DNA of 25,781 nucleotides from DAOPXV01 sp035352535 (GTDB taxonomy: Bacteria > Muiribacteriota > UBA9980). A program made the position numbers and the translations under genes. The stretch is from contig CAZJFS010000048.1 of assembly GCA_964545075.1 (NCBI GenBank), positions 1 through 25,781 of the forward strand. Reading direction: 5' to 3'. Below are positions 9,401-16,890 of the stretch, piece after piece; the first letter of the stretch is position 1; every line of letters starts with the position of its first letter. The notes under the pieces were generated by a model. It made no database searches and had not been told where the DNA came from. It saw nothing but the letters and a program-made list of their open reading frames with translations.

Positions 9401-9747
9401 GGTTAATGGGAGCTTTTTTTACGGCTACTTCCATGATCGGCTTTATCGCCGGCGCGGGAATAATAGTTAGAAACTCAATCATTCTTGTCGATTTCATAAA
9501 TTTGAAAGTGGCGGAAGGATTAAGCCTCGACGAAGCGGTCATAGAGGCCGGAGCTATAAGGTTCAGGCCGATGCTCTTAACCGCCTCCGCGGTCGTCGTA
9601 GGTTCGTTTGTGATATTGTTTGACCCTATCTTTCAGGGCCTCGCGATATCTTTGATGGCCGGAGAAATAGCCTCGACGCTGCTTTCACGCTTTACCGTGC
9701 CCGTGCTGTATTATATATCCGAGGCTAAAGCCGCTGAAAATAAATAA
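6412..9747 (+). CDS. RND-family efflux pump, AcrB/HAE-like inner-membrane transporter
   Basis: This is a proton-driven exporter of about 1111 residues, the normal size for AcrB-type pumps. TM1 (about 53-70) is followed by a porter segment with the family landmark PREEEPQISVP and PGAISGEVEKRV. The proton-relay helix TM4 reads IFSIGILVDDAIVVVENM, with the paired Asp residues that carry protons in this family. The second half repeats the layout, with TM8-TM12 near the C-terminus (VVGWFQSFKTPLVIMAPIP, GAGIIVRNSIILVDFIN, RFRPMLLTASAVVVG). The cation-exporter and drug-exporter branches cannot be separated safely by eye. I start at the ATG at 6412; a GTG nine nt upstream sits too close to the GAGG site. 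A 25-residue polar N-terminal extension precedes the usual start of the family. Confidence 0.92.
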   Translation: MSKKIKHDIKIAASEHAPEIKEGMKLSASAIEHETKEIHSGFAGSLANGFINSKLTPLLILLSLLLGLFAVIMTPREEEPQISVPMIDVFVMMPGAISGEVEKRVVNPMEKLLWEIPGVEYIYSTAQNEKAVSIIRFKVGEDPEKSIVKVMEKLEHNKDRIPPNVIGPFVKNRSIDDVPILALTLHSSKYGHYELRRVAAQIMDEIKSVNDVSDVNIIGGSKREIRIEFDPNKLAAYKISPMEIISVISDSNQRTLGESFKSQNIEYKVTIGQFFKSIAEIKKLVVRSIEKRAVYLEELAKVTDDSSQPDNYVLFKEGPAAGKKVARASGEFENAVTLALSKRKGTNAIVIANEVLDKISKIKSKYLPKEIELTVTRNYGETAKEKSDELLYHMALATVSVAFLIWLFLGFRASVIVAIAIPVTLALTLLTFYLYGYTLNRITLFALIFSIGILVDDAIVVVENMVRHFAMAHNKGRNMFAVAVESVAEVGNPTVLATIAVIVAILPMAFVSGLMGPYMRPIPVGASSAMIFSLLVAFMVTPWAALKILNLKSNEHGGESADERPDDFLTRLYRKIMGPMLHDKKHRYIFLASVTFLLLLSLVLVAIGFVKVKMLPFDNKSEFQIIVDMPEGTTLEQTAAATEEIAKFVATIAEVENLTLHAGTSAPYNFNGLVRHYFMRSDANMSDIQVNLSSKNLRTRSSHQIASAARPEIQKIAKKFNANVKVAEVPPGPPVLQTLVAEIYGPDYEKVKLVTRDIAKKFAETEGVVDIDTYIEDTSERYVFNIDQEKASLNGLSVTEVLGATKLAMSGQKFSLMHSNDEIEDVYINVTPPEKQRASINSILNVHAFSRQTGRVTPLNELVKIEKTTDDQSIYHKNLKPVAYVVADVAGAEESPVYPILKLLNTLKAYNTPDGHPINQYTFTTKTPEDTSLGYFLKWDGEWHITVEVFRDLGMSFVIAMIMIYILVVGWFQSFKTPLVIMAPIPLTLVGILPAHWLMGAFFTATSMIGFIAGAGIIVRNSIILVDFINLKVAEGLSLDEAVIEAGAIRFRPMLLTASAVVVGSFVILFDPIFQGLAISLMAGEIASTLLSRFTVPVLYYISEAKAAENK

Positions 9748-9762
9748 GAACATATAAAAACA

Positions 9763-9788
9763 CAGCCGGGATTTTCGCACCCCGGCTG
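9763..9788 (-). terminator. GC-rich hairpin between convergent genes
   Basis: An 8-bp stem, CAGCCGGG/CCCGGCTG, has a 10-nt loop. The T-rich side (TGTTTTTAT) follows it on the minus strand. It serves as a secondary terminator for the minus-strand gene at 9899-10744 and may help to protect the 3' end of the pump mRNA. Confidence 0.55.
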
Positions 9789-9825
9789 ATATGAATAAAA
9801 CTTGCGTCGTTAAAAAAAGAATTAA

Positions 9826-9864
9826 AAAAGACCGCTTGAAAGTGTTTATTTCAATCGGTCTTTT
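9826..9864. terminator. bidirectional rho-independent terminator
   Basis: AAAAGACCG pairs with CGGTCTTTT, and TTGAAA/TTTCAA pairs inside it, giving a long two-part stem around GTGTTTA. The plus strand continues TTTTGTTAT. The minus strand continues with six Ts and then a second T7 run. It sits between the end of the RND pump gene and the end of the convergent hypothetical gene, and should stop transcription from both sides. Confidence 0.8.
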
Positions 9865-9898
9865 GTTATACGCGTTGTTTTAATTTACCGCGATGATT

Positions 9899-10744
9899 TT
9901 ATCCGTTGCTTTCTGTATCGGTTTGAGTATCGGTCTGCGTGTCTGTAGTGGTCTGGGTTTCGGTCGTGTCATTTTGCGTCTGGCCCTGATCCTGCGGTCT
10001 GGCTCCCGGTTTTCTGTCGTGCCTGTTGCCGCCCCGCTGAGGTTGTCTGTGCTGAAGTTGAAAAGGCTGCATAGTTGCTTCGAGATATAATGAATACTTT
10101 CCGGTGTCTGTGGAAACCGTTCCATAGATAACGCTTTTTTTGCGCATTGCATCGCTTGATTTTTCAATCGTTGAAAATTTGATCTCGCCTATAGCTTCCG
10201 GTTTTTCTTTTTCGATATTCATCTTTTCTAATAATTTAGCGATCTTGGCTTCGCAGGATTTTATTTTTTTTATCATTGGGGGAGCTTTTCTGTCTCTTCC
10301 GGGTCTTTGGTTAAAGCCGATTTCCATTGTCCTGGTTTCTTCTCCGGCTTTTTTTTCCAGGCCGGCTTCCATAGTCTTGGCTTCTTCAAATTCTATTTTT
10401 GCGTCCATTATAAGGTATTTCTGTTCTCCGATGTTTATCGTTCCGTTGATTTCCAAGGTGTCTGACGTCTGATTTGCTGTGAAATCTGATTTTTTGATAA
10501 AAATCTTCGCCAGCTCGAAATTTTCTTCTCCGGTTATTGCGTAACCGTTATAGTTGGCGGTGATGAATTTGAATGCGGACAGCGGGCGGCGCCCAAGCTG
10601 ATCGATCGGAAGCGTTTTTAATTCTTGAAGAATGGAAGATGCAGTGGCGGTTCCATCGGATTGCGTTTCCGCGAAGGATGTGGTAATGCCGAATGAAAAG
10701 ATTGACAAAGCAGCCATGATGATCAGAATCGAGAATTTTTTCAT
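9899..10744 (-). CDS. secreted hypothetical protein with a disordered Thr/Gln/Asp-rich tail
   Basis: I do not recognise this family. The 281-residue protein has a Sec signal peptide (about 1-25, ending TTSFAE) and a mixed alpha/beta body with the segments FKFITANYNGYAITGEENF and LEINGTINIGEQKYLIMD. A Lys/Glu-rich helical region covers about 118-195. The last ~50 residues are low-complexity: first Gln/Arg/Gly/Pro-rich, then repeated TQTD/TDT units. This tail changes composition abruptly, so a natural disordered tail or a past frameshift are both possible. AAGGAG six nt before the ATG fixes the start. Transcription runs toward the bidirectional terminator at 9826-9864. Confidence 0.7.
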   Translation of the reverse strand: MKKFSILIIMAALSIFSFGITTSFAETQSDGTATASSILQELKTLPIDQLGRRPLSAFKFITANYNGYAITGEENFELAKIFIKKSDFTANQTSDTLEINGTINIGEQKYLIMDAKIEFEEAKTMEAGLEKKAGEETRTMEIGFNQRPGRDRKAPPMIKKIKSCEAKIAKLLEKMNIEKEKPEAIGEIKFSTIEKSSDAMRKKSVIYGTVSTDTGKYSLYLEATMQPFQLQHRQPQRGGNRHDRKPGARPQDQGQTQNDTTETQTTTDTQTDTQTDTESNG

Positions 10745-10927
10745 AGAGGTCTCCTTATATTAAATTTATTTTCGGGGTTTATTTTTGCTTTGGATAAAAA
10801 ATATCGAATGTAGAGTAAAATGGACGACTTTAACCCCGGCCCGGAACTTTTATTTCATATTTTTAGTAGCAAAAAAGAGGCCGTTTTTAAAAGCCTTTTA
10901 AAATAAGAAATTTATTTTTTATGCTAT

Positions 10928-10979
10928 AAAAAAAACGGATTTTTGTCCGAAAATCGTTTTTGATTCGGAAAAAAATCCG
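10928..10979 (-). terminator. strong rho-independent terminator on the minus strand
   Basis: CGGATTTTT/AAAAATCCG forms the base of the stem, with TCCGA/TCGGA and AATC/GATT pairing inside. On the minus strand eight consecutive Ts follow directly. It lies about 50 nt after the stop of the cysteine-rich gene at 11028. Confidence 0.85.
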
Positions 10980-11027
10980 CCGATACCTCGTTGCCGGTTA
11001 AAAACAAGAATAGTTTTGTAAAGAGGT

Positions 11028-11744
11028 TTAGTCTTGAATGAAACTTTCCTGTTCGAGTTCGTTAAAAGATTCCATGAGAACCTTGTCTATATCGAGCGTT
11101 AATAATTTAGCGCCTATATGCATATTGACGAAGGAATTAAGAAAAGCATCGCTTTTACAAATAACGTTAAGCCTTTTGGCGATGTTTTTGGTGGTTATTG
11201 TAATGTCTTCAGCGAAAAGTTTTATGAAAGAATCGATTGCGTTCGAGTCTCCTTTATTGAGCCAGTAAACGTTGAGGTATAGCCTGTTATATAATTCTTG
11301 AAAGGGCATCAACGGAATTACATCCAGAAAACATTTCCAGTATTTTTTTCCGACAAGGCAATATTGCATCAATCCAAGTATGGAGACATAGCGGACGGCT
11401 TCCTGGACGGTGGTTTTGGAGACGTAAGTAAGATCGCCTTTTTTAAAGACGGCCGTTACTTTGTCGAATGAATTATAATTATCAAATATTTCAATGTAAG
11501 GTATTAAAGGGATAAGAGCGTCACATACGCCTTGCTTTTCAGGACATATACTGCAGCGGCTGAAATTTTCAGTGCTTTTAACGCATAATGGCATATCGCA
11601 TAAGCATCCATTGTTACCCCGGTTGTATCTTTCCATTTCCGCGCGGTTGATATTAAGCTTTCTGCCGTCGCTGAAAAGTAGATAAAGGCTGGCGTCGGAT
11701 ATCTCACGGGTATCTAATTTATTTATGCTGTCAAGCCATTCCAT
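11028..11744 (-). CDS. hypothetical protein with an N-terminal six-cysteine cluster
   Basis: I do not recognise this 238-residue protein. There is no signal peptide, so it is probably cytoplasmic. The first third contains Cys47, 49, 54, 64, 67 and 74 (CLCDMPLC and CSICPEKQGVC), a layout suited to a zinc or iron-sulfur site. The remainder is mostly helical, with conserved-looking aromatic segments (YVSILGLMQYCL, YNRLYLNVYWL). It starts 18 bp after the upstream lipoprotein gene ends, so the two are probably one transcript. The start ATG has an AAGGAT-type site about 11 nt upstream. The transcript ends at the terminator at 10928-10979. Confidence 0.65.
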   Translation of the reverse strand: MEWLDSINKLDTREISDASLYLLFSDGRKLNINRAEMERYNRGNNGCLCDMPLCVKSTENFSRCSICPEKQGVCDALIPLIPYIEIFDNYNSFDKVTAVFKKGDLTYVSKTTVQEAVRYVSILGLMQYCLVGKKYWKCFLDVIPLMPFQELYNRLYLNVYWLNKGDSNAIDSFIKLFAEDITITTKNIAKRLNVICKSDAFLNSFVNMHIGAKLLTLDIDKVLMESFNELEQESFIQD

Positions 11745-11762
11745 GGTTATTTTTATCCTTTT

Positions 11763-12350
11763 TTAATAAAACTTGTTATATCCCTGCCGCTGCTGATATA
11801 CCGAGCGCACTTTTACCCATCCGTTAAGAGTGTCTATAAAGTCGATGATTATCTTCGCGTAATTACCTCCCTGAGGCGTCCACTTATATAACGAATAAAC
11901 GTGATCGAGTTTTAAAAGCGTAACTCCGTCGGTGTCGGTTGAATAGATAACGCTTGTGCTGACGTTTTTGTAAAATGAATCATACGCGGATATTTCCGGA
12001 ACCTGGTCTATCGCCTCATAATCTACCGCGCCAAGATCGGAAATTTTCAGATATGTGCGTACGCCGTCAAGATCATAATAACCGCCGCGAAGGCCTATGA
12101 CCTCTGAAGTTCCGAGGTAGAAGAAGTTGAGATCATAAGGAGTTGATGTCGCGCCCGGGTTTCCATCGGCGAATTGGCCTTGAAGCGTTATATATTTATT
12201 TATATCCAGCGTGAGTTCATACGAAACCGTATTAGGCGAAACATTTACTATTTCACCTTTTTCAAGGCATCCCATATTGACCAGGGCGAATATTATGAAA
12301 AATGACGCGAGTGAAATATGTATATAGATGTAGTGTTTGTAATATCTCAT
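11763..12350 (-). CDS. hypothetical envelope protein, possible lipoprotein
   Basis: The protein has 195 residues with an N-terminal hydrophobic helix (about 8-26) that ends VNMGC, an imperfect lipobox with Cys28 as the candidate lipid site. The mature part is rich in Tyr, Asp and Thr and predicted beta (VSYELTLDINKYITLQGQF, YAKIIIDFIDTLNGWVKV). The closing GGNYAKIIID segment faintly recalls HmuY-like beta proteins, but I would not assign that. There is no Shine-Dalgarno sequence. A TATAAT box lies seven nt before the ATG, so a leaderless mRNA is possible. It is the first gene of a two-gene unit with the cysteine-rich protein. Confidence 0.6.
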   Translation of the reverse strand: MRYYKHYIYIHISLASFFIIFALVNMGCLEKGEIVNVSPNTVSYELTLDINKYITLQGQFADGNPGATSTPYDLNFFYLGTSEVIGLRGGYYDLDGVRTYLKISDLGAVDYEAIDQVPEISAYDSFYKNVSTSVIYSTDTDGVTLLKLDHVYSLYKWTPQGGNYAKIIIDFIDTLNGWVKVRSVYQQRQGYNKFY

Positions 12351-12394
12351 ATTAATTATATTTCGGCTAAAATGAAAATAAAATTAATCGTGGT

Positions 12395-12427
12395 AAAAAT
12401 AAAGGCCGGAAAATTATTTCCGGCCTT
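12395..12427 (-). terminator. rho-independent terminator after the thiolase gene
   Basis: A perfect 11-bp stem, AAGGCCGGAAA/TTTCCGGCCTT, with a 4-nt loop is followed on the minus strand by TTATTTTTA. It lies about 125 nt beyond the thiolase stop codon and closes the PHA gene cluster. Confidence 0.8.
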
Positions 12428-12552
12428 GGTGAATTTTATGCCAACTTACATTTATAACAATTCGCATTCCGAAATGAATGCATGGATATAAAATGCATCT
12501 GGTTTATGCGCCACCCATGGAGTTGGTATGGAATATCTATGAATTCTTAAAT

Positions 12553-13746
12553 TTATTCTCTGGCTAAAACCATCGCTATGCCTTCGCCGCCGCCTATGCA
12601 CAGCGAAGCCACGCCGACGTGCTTATCTTCCTGAGCCATCTGGTTTAAAAGCGTCACGAGAATGCGCGCGCCGGATGAACCGACCGGGTGGCCCATCGCT
12701 ACGCCGCCGCCATAAATATTGACTTTTTCGGCGGGCAGGCCGAGCGTTTTATTGATCGCGGCGGATGAAACCGAGAAGGCTTCATTAATTTCGAACAGGT
12801 CGACGTCGGATATCTCGATGCCGGCTTTTTTTATGGCATTCGGTATCGACTTGATAGGCGATACGAGAAGTTCGGGTATCTCAACGTCATCGAAGCAATA
12901 AGCTTTTATAGCGGCGAGAGGTTTCAACCCGCGTTTTTCGGCTTCCGCGCGGTTCATTAAAACTACGCATGAAGCGCCGTCGGCGAGTTTCGAAGCGTTT
13001 ATAGCGGTTACCGTTCCATCTTTAACGAACGCGGCGCGAGCTTTTGAGGCTGTTTCCATCGTAGTTTCGGAAGGTATCTCGTCGGTATCCATTATTACGG
13101 TCCCTTTTTTTGTCGTAAGCTCTATCGGGACGATCTCTTTTTTGAATTTTCCATCTTTCATTGCTTTCAGCGCTTTTTCATAGGAATTTACCGCGAATTT
13201 ATCCTGGTCTTCGCGGGTTACTCCGTATTTTTTTCCGATACCTTCGGCAAAATTTCCCATCGCTCCGCCGGATTTGAAATCTAAAAGGCCGTCAACGAGC
13301 ATGGCGTCCGTAACTTTGGTTTCGCCCATTTTATTTTCTTTTCTGAGGTAAATATAGTGAGGATTCTGAGACATTACTTCCATGCCTCCGGCTACGGCGA
13401 CATTCAGATCTCCCGATTTGATAGCGCGCGCGGCCGCCATTACGGCGTATAAGCCTGATCCGCAAACTTTATTTACTGTTACGGCCGCGCCGTGTTCTTC
13501 GGAAGCTCCGGCTTTTAATATAGCCTGGCGGGCGGGATTCTGGCCTATGCCCGCTGGAACGACGCATCCGACTATCGTTTCTTCTACATCGTTTACGTTG
13601 ACCTTGGCATCTTCAAGAGCGGCCTTTATAACGCGGCCCATGAGCTCGGGAGCTTTCATATCGGCGAATGCGCCCGTGAATTTGGCCACCGGACTCCTCC
13701 TTGCGGCGACTATAACGACGTCGTTAGCTTCTTTTTTAAATTTCAT
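12553..13746 (-). CDS. phaA: acetyl-CoA acetyltransferase (biosynthetic thiolase, PhaA-type)
   Basis: This enzyme condenses two acetyl-CoA into acetoacetyl-CoA, the first step of polyhydroxybutyrate synthesis; it can also run in reverse. At 397 residues it has the full length of the family. The acyl-accepting cysteine is Cys95 in VNKVCGSGL. The NEAF loop (EINEAFSVS), the GHP motif with His353 in GGGVAMGHPVGSSGAR, and the general-base Cys383 in SLCIGGGEG are all intact. The gene starts at an ATG nine nt after AAGGGG. It is last in the minus-strand PHA cluster, 309 bp from the acyl-CoA ligase, and a strong terminator follows. By sequence alone it could also serve fatty-acid or amino-acid degradation; the locus favours PHA. 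Confidence 0.93.
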   Translation of the reverse strand: MKFKKEANDVVIVAARRSPVAKFTGAFADMKAPELMGRVIKAALEDAKVNVNDVEETIVGCVVPAGIGQNPARQAILKAGASEEHGAAVTVNKVCGSGLYAVMAAARAIKSGDLNVAVAGGMEVMSQNPHYIYLRKENKMGETKVTDAMLVDGLLDFKSGGAMGNFAEGIGKKYGVTREDQDKFAVNSYEKALKAMKDGKFKKEIVPIELTTKKGTVIMDTDEIPSETTMETASKARAAFVKDGTVTAINASKLADGASCVVLMNRAEAEKRGLKPLAAIKAYCFDDVEIPELLVSPIKSIPNAIKKAGIEISDVDLFEINEAFSVSSAAINKTLGLPAEKVNIYGGGVAMGHPVGSSGARILVTLLNQMAQEDKHVGVASLCIGGGEGIAMVLARE

Positions 13747-14055
13747 TTTAAATTTCCCCTTTCATTTATTTATTATGGTTTTGAATCTAATTCTTATTAT
13801 TCTCTTTTCTTTGACGGGAGTGGCTGCGCGAAGTTCGGATGATGTTGACGCGAGCTTGCTTCAGAGCTGTTTTATCGAGGGTGTCAAATTTATTTTAAGA
13901 TTATACCGGGATAAGCGAAACTATTTGCGGCGCGGTAAAATGGCCGCGGCAGAGTTTATATGCGTGTTATTTAATGTTTGGTTTGAGCCAGGTATCGTGC
14001 TCGGAAGCCGGTTTTTATAATGAAGCCGGCCGCCGGCGGGTATATTTTATTTTCG
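13747..14055. other. 309-bp gap between acyl-CoA ligase and thiolase
   Basis: The gap holds the thiolase ribosome site and a possible small plus-strand reading frame (listed separately). At 14020-14040 there are nested GC-rich palindromes, including CCGCCGGCGG and two AAGCCGG direct repeats, which could fold at the 3' end of the ligase mRNA. I see no clear promoter for the thiolase gene; the best -10 (CATAAT) lacks a matching -35. Confidence 0.4.
13775..14020 (+). CDS. possible small secreted protein (weak)
   Basis: An 81-codon frame runs on the plus strand against the surrounding genes. Its N-terminus, MVLNLILIILFSLTGVAARS, has the shape of a signal peptide with an Ala-x-Ala-like end. A basic amphipathic stretch, KFILRLYRDKRNYLRRGK, follows. 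Two cautions apply: no ribosome-binding site precedes the ATG, and the frame is open further upstream as antisense to the thiolase gene. It occupies an otherwise unexplained gap, so I list it as a candidate only. No function can be suggested. Confidence 0.25.
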   Translation: MVLNLILIILFSLTGVAARSSDDVDASLLQSCFIEGVKFILRLYRDKRNYLRRGKMAAAEFICVLFNVWFEPGIVLGSRFL

Positions 14056-15681
14056 TTAGTCCGCTAAAGAAGACAGATGATTCTCGCGGATCTGTTTCTT
14101 GTCGATCTTGCCGACCGCGTTCTTCGGCAGTGCGTCTAAAAATTCTATTTTTTTAGGTATCTTATAAGAGGCCAGATTTTTTTTCAGATGCTCTCTTATC
14201 TGATTTTCCAGCGGTATTTTAATTTCGGCCAGATTCGAAAAATATTCGTTTCTTAAAACTACCGAGGCAAGGCCAACTTCGCCCCATTTGGGATCGGGTA
14301 TGCCGACCACGGCGCATTCAGTGACTTCCGGAAGCATCGTTAATCTGTCCTCGATCTCTTTTGGATAAACATTTTCGCCGCCTGAGATGAACATTTCTTT
14401 TTTTCGGCCGGCTATGTAATAATAACCTTCGCTGTCGCGCATCGCGTAATCGCCAGTTCTGAAAAATCCGTCGGGATTGGATTTCTTATATTCATCTGGT
14501 TTTCCAAGATATCCCATGCACACATGTTCTCCGGCAAGTATAAGCTCTCCGACCTCGTTTTCGCGTGTTATTTCATTTCCGTTTTCGTCTATCAGCTTAG
14601 CGATGCTTGCTTTCATCGGGAACCCGACCGAGCCGATTTTTCTGATCGCGTCTTCGGGAGGAAGCGTGAAACAGTTCGGTCCGACCTCGGTAAGGCCGAA
14701 TCCCTGTCTGAAAACCAATCCCTTTTTGCTGAACGTTTCGATAATATATGGAGGGCAAGGAGCGCCGCCGCTTACTAAAAATTTGATCGACGATAAATTG
14801 CACGAGGAGAAGGAGATTGACTCCATAAGGCTTAAAAACATAGTCGGAACACCGAAGAATAGCGTGATTTTATATTTTTCGATGTCGTTTAACGTCGCTT
14901 CCACGTCGAATTTTTCGTGTATCACTATCTCGCCGCCGGTCATCAAAAGGGGCAGCGCCAGAACGTTCCAACCGCCGGTGTGGAAAAGCGGAGCGCAAAG
15001 TATATACCTCTCGCCTTCGGAGAGCCCCCAGTCTATGACGGTATTTATGGCGTTTTGCTTCGTCTGCCTCTCGGAAACCATAGCGCCTTTTGGAAATCCG
15101 GTCGTGCCGGCGGTATATAGTATCAAAAGCGCATGCTGACTGACGGTTTTATCATAATCGCCGCGGCTCATTTCGAGTTCTCCGATCTTTTTGTTGAACA
15201 TTTCTTCGCGGGATTTCATTCCACGGGAGCCGTCCTGCGATATTTCGTTAAGCGAGAACACTCTAACCGCTTTTTCAAGATAAAAGGCGTTATCTTGAAA
15301 TTTTTCGCCGTATAAAAGAACGACGGGGTTTGAATCGGCCACCATATATTCGAGTTCGGGATTTTTCAGTCTCCAATTGAGTGGAACAAGCGTCGCCCGA
15401 AGAAGCGAAGCCGCGATTATGACGGCAAAATGATTCGCCGAGTTCATTTCAAGAGTGGCGAACAGCGTTCCCTGTTTTACGCCGAGTTCATAAAGATTTA
15501 CGGCCTGGATCTTCGCGAGTTCGAGAAGTTCGCCGTAAGTATATTCGCGTTTGTTAATATCTATGATGACTTTGCGGGTTGGCGCTTTTTCGGCCCAGAA
15601 TTTAACCCAGTCGTAAACCTCGTCGGGAAATTCATTTTTTAAAAAATCATAATCAATCTTGAATTCGCAATTTTTACGCAC
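14056..15681 (-). CDS. AMP-forming acyl-CoA synthetase/ligase
   Basis: The enzyme activates a carboxylic acid (acid + ATP + CoA -> acyl-CoA + AMP + PPi). The ANL-family motifs are complete: the phosphate loop YTAGTTGFPKG (about 189-199), the QGFGLTEVGP motif, the hinge region FRTGDYAM...YIAGRKKEMFISGGENVYP, and the C-terminal catalytic lysine in NAVGKIDKKQ (Lys525). I start at the GTG at 15681, six nt after AGGGGG; an in-frame TTG two codons upstream abuts that site. The gene follows the second synthase gene by 49 bp and is almost surely co-transcribed with it. In this setting it may recycle hydroxyacids released from polymer or activate external acids as PHA precursors. The chain length preferred is not visible. 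Confidence 0.9.
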   Translation of the reverse strand: MRKNCEFKIDYDFLKNEFPDEVYDWVKFWAEKAPTRKVIIDINKREYTYGELLELAKIQAVNLYELGVKQGTLFATLEMNSANHFAVIIAASLLRATLVPLNWRLKNPELEYMVADSNPVVLLYGEKFQDNAFYLEKAVRVFSLNEISQDGSRGMKSREEMFNKKIGELEMSRGDYDKTVSQHALLILYTAGTTGFPKGAMVSERQTKQNAINTVIDWGLSEGERYILCAPLFHTGGWNVLALPLLMTGGEIVIHEKFDVEATLNDIEKYKITLFFGVPTMFLSLMESISFSSCNLSSIKFLVSGGAPCPPYIIETFSKKGLVFRQGFGLTEVGPNCFTLPPEDAIRKIGSVGFPMKASIAKLIDENGNEITRENEVGELILAGEHVCMGYLGKPDEYKKSNPDGFFRTGDYAMRDSEGYYYIAGRKKEMFISGGENVYPKEIEDRLTMLPEVTECAVVGIPDPKWGEVGLASVVLRNEYFSNLAEIKIPLENQIREHLKKNLASYKIPKKIEFLDALPKNAVGKIDKKQIRENHLSSLAD

Positions 15682-15730
15682 TGCCAACCCCCTGATATAT
15701 TTAATGTGTATAACGAATATTTGATATGTT

Positions 15731-16813
15731 TTATTTCGTTGTCAAAAAATCGATGAATATTTTAAATGTTTCATTTCTGACCGGATGCGCCGCTATCAAT
15801 GAAACATGACCGGCCGGCATAACATGATATTCGAGCTTTTTAGCGCTGGCGGCTATCGATTCCTTTATGGCGCTGGCGGCGTTCTCGGTAAAAACGTGAT
15901 CGTCGCGGGCTGCTACCGAAAGCGTTGGAGCGTCGATATCTTTAATGCAGACCTGTTTTCCCTCGAGCATAAAAATGCCCTTATAAAAACGGTTCTGCTG
16001 ATATAAGATCTGTATCAGATCGCGGAAAGCCTGAAGCCCGAACGGAACGTTGTCGCACGACCAGATGTCCAGGGCCTGCCATATCGTTTTAAAATCGGGC
16101 ATGTCGAATCTTTCGAGAAGGTTTTTATATTTTCCCATCGTGGCGCGCACGTTGAGGTACGGGAAAGAGCTGTGAAAAAAATCGGACGGGACGACCGCGC
16201 CCACGTTAGCCGTTAGTTTTTCGATGTCGAAACTTTCGGGATTGGTCCACTTCGATAAAATGCCGGAGTTTTCAAAGTTAAGCGGCGCCGTTAATAGCGC
16301 GAGCTTGTTTATGTCTTTTTTCAGTTCCGGGTGCGCCGCGTACATCGCTACCATGGTTCCGCCGATGCACTGCCCCATGAGGTTAATTTTATTGACGCCG
16401 GTGATGTTTTTAACCTGTCGCACGGCGCGGCGCAGAAATTTTCCGGCATAATGCGAGATGCCGAGGTGACCCATGCCTTCCTCAGGATAGCCCCAGTCCA
16501 GCAGAAATATATCGAGTCCCGCGCCTAAAAGCGCTTCGATTATCGAATGGCCTTTTAAAAGGTCCATTATATAGGGTCTGTTGATAAGCGAAGGGACTAT
16601 AAGCACCGGTGGAAGGGTTTTCGAACGCTCCGCGGAGTTGTAGCGGTAAAGCGTCCAGCAGGACTGGGAATAGACCGCTTCCTTCGAGGACGGCTCCATG
16701 CCGATTTTGACCTTATCCTCGGGCTTGTAGAGCTTGTACATCGATTTGGAGACCATTTCCATATATTCGGGATTAAATCCCGCTTTTTTGTCTTTTGTGG
16801 TCTTCTTTTCCAT
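15731..16813 (-). CDS. phaC: second PHA synthase-like alpha/beta hydrolase (short PhaC)
   Basis: PHA synthases polymerise 3-hydroxyacyl-CoA using a Cys-Asp-His triad. From the chosen ATG this protein has 360 residues, the length of class III PhaC (about 355). It carries the lipase-like box LMGQCIGGT with Cys149, RDDHV with Asp305 and AGHVS with His336. Other family marks are PSLINRPYIMDL, FLLDWGYP and the tryptophan-centred WSCDNVPF. The box reads GQCIGG, nearer to class I/II GxCxGG than to the GICQGG of class III. The start at 16813 lies eight nt after GGGAGG; a TTG two codons earlier is too close. It has its own extended -10 promoter and leads a unit with the acyl-CoA ligase. It could be a true synthase or an accessory enzyme with different substrate range. 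Confidence 0.85.
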   Translation of the reverse strand: MEKKTTKDKKAGFNPEYMEMVSKSMYKLYKPEDKVKIGMEPSSKEAVYSQSCWTLYRYNSAERSKTLPPVLIVPSLINRPYIMDLLKGHSIIEALLGAGLDIFLLDWGYPEEGMGHLGISHYAGKFLRRAVRQVKNITGVNKINLMGQCIGGTMVAMYAAHPELKKDINKLALLTAPLNFENSGILSKWTNPESFDIEKLTANVGAVVPSDFFHSSFPYLNVRATMGKYKNLLERFDMPDFKTIWQALDIWSCDNVPFGLQAFRDLIQILYQQNRFYKGIFMLEGKQVCIKDIDAPTLSVAARDDHVFTENAASAIKESIAASAKKLEYHVMPAGHVSLIAAHPVRNETFKIFIDFLTTK

Positions 16814-16861
16814 TTTCAAAGCCTCCCGCCTAAGTTATTATATTATAAAATTATGGGTTAT

Positions 16862-16890
16862 ATATTATCACAACTTGACGGGATTTGCAA
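16862..16890 (-). promoter_or_regulatory. promoter of the second synthase gene
   Basis: On the minus strand TTGCAA, 17 nt and TAATAT are preceded by TGA (extended -10). It lies in the 87-bp gap after the phaE-like gene. The -35 box is embedded in a dyad (16881-16895). Confidence 0.65.

Noticed and set aside
14477..15139. Long plus-strand frame opposite the acyl-CoA ligase
   Set aside because: It is a shadow of the ligase reading frame, which has complete family motifs.
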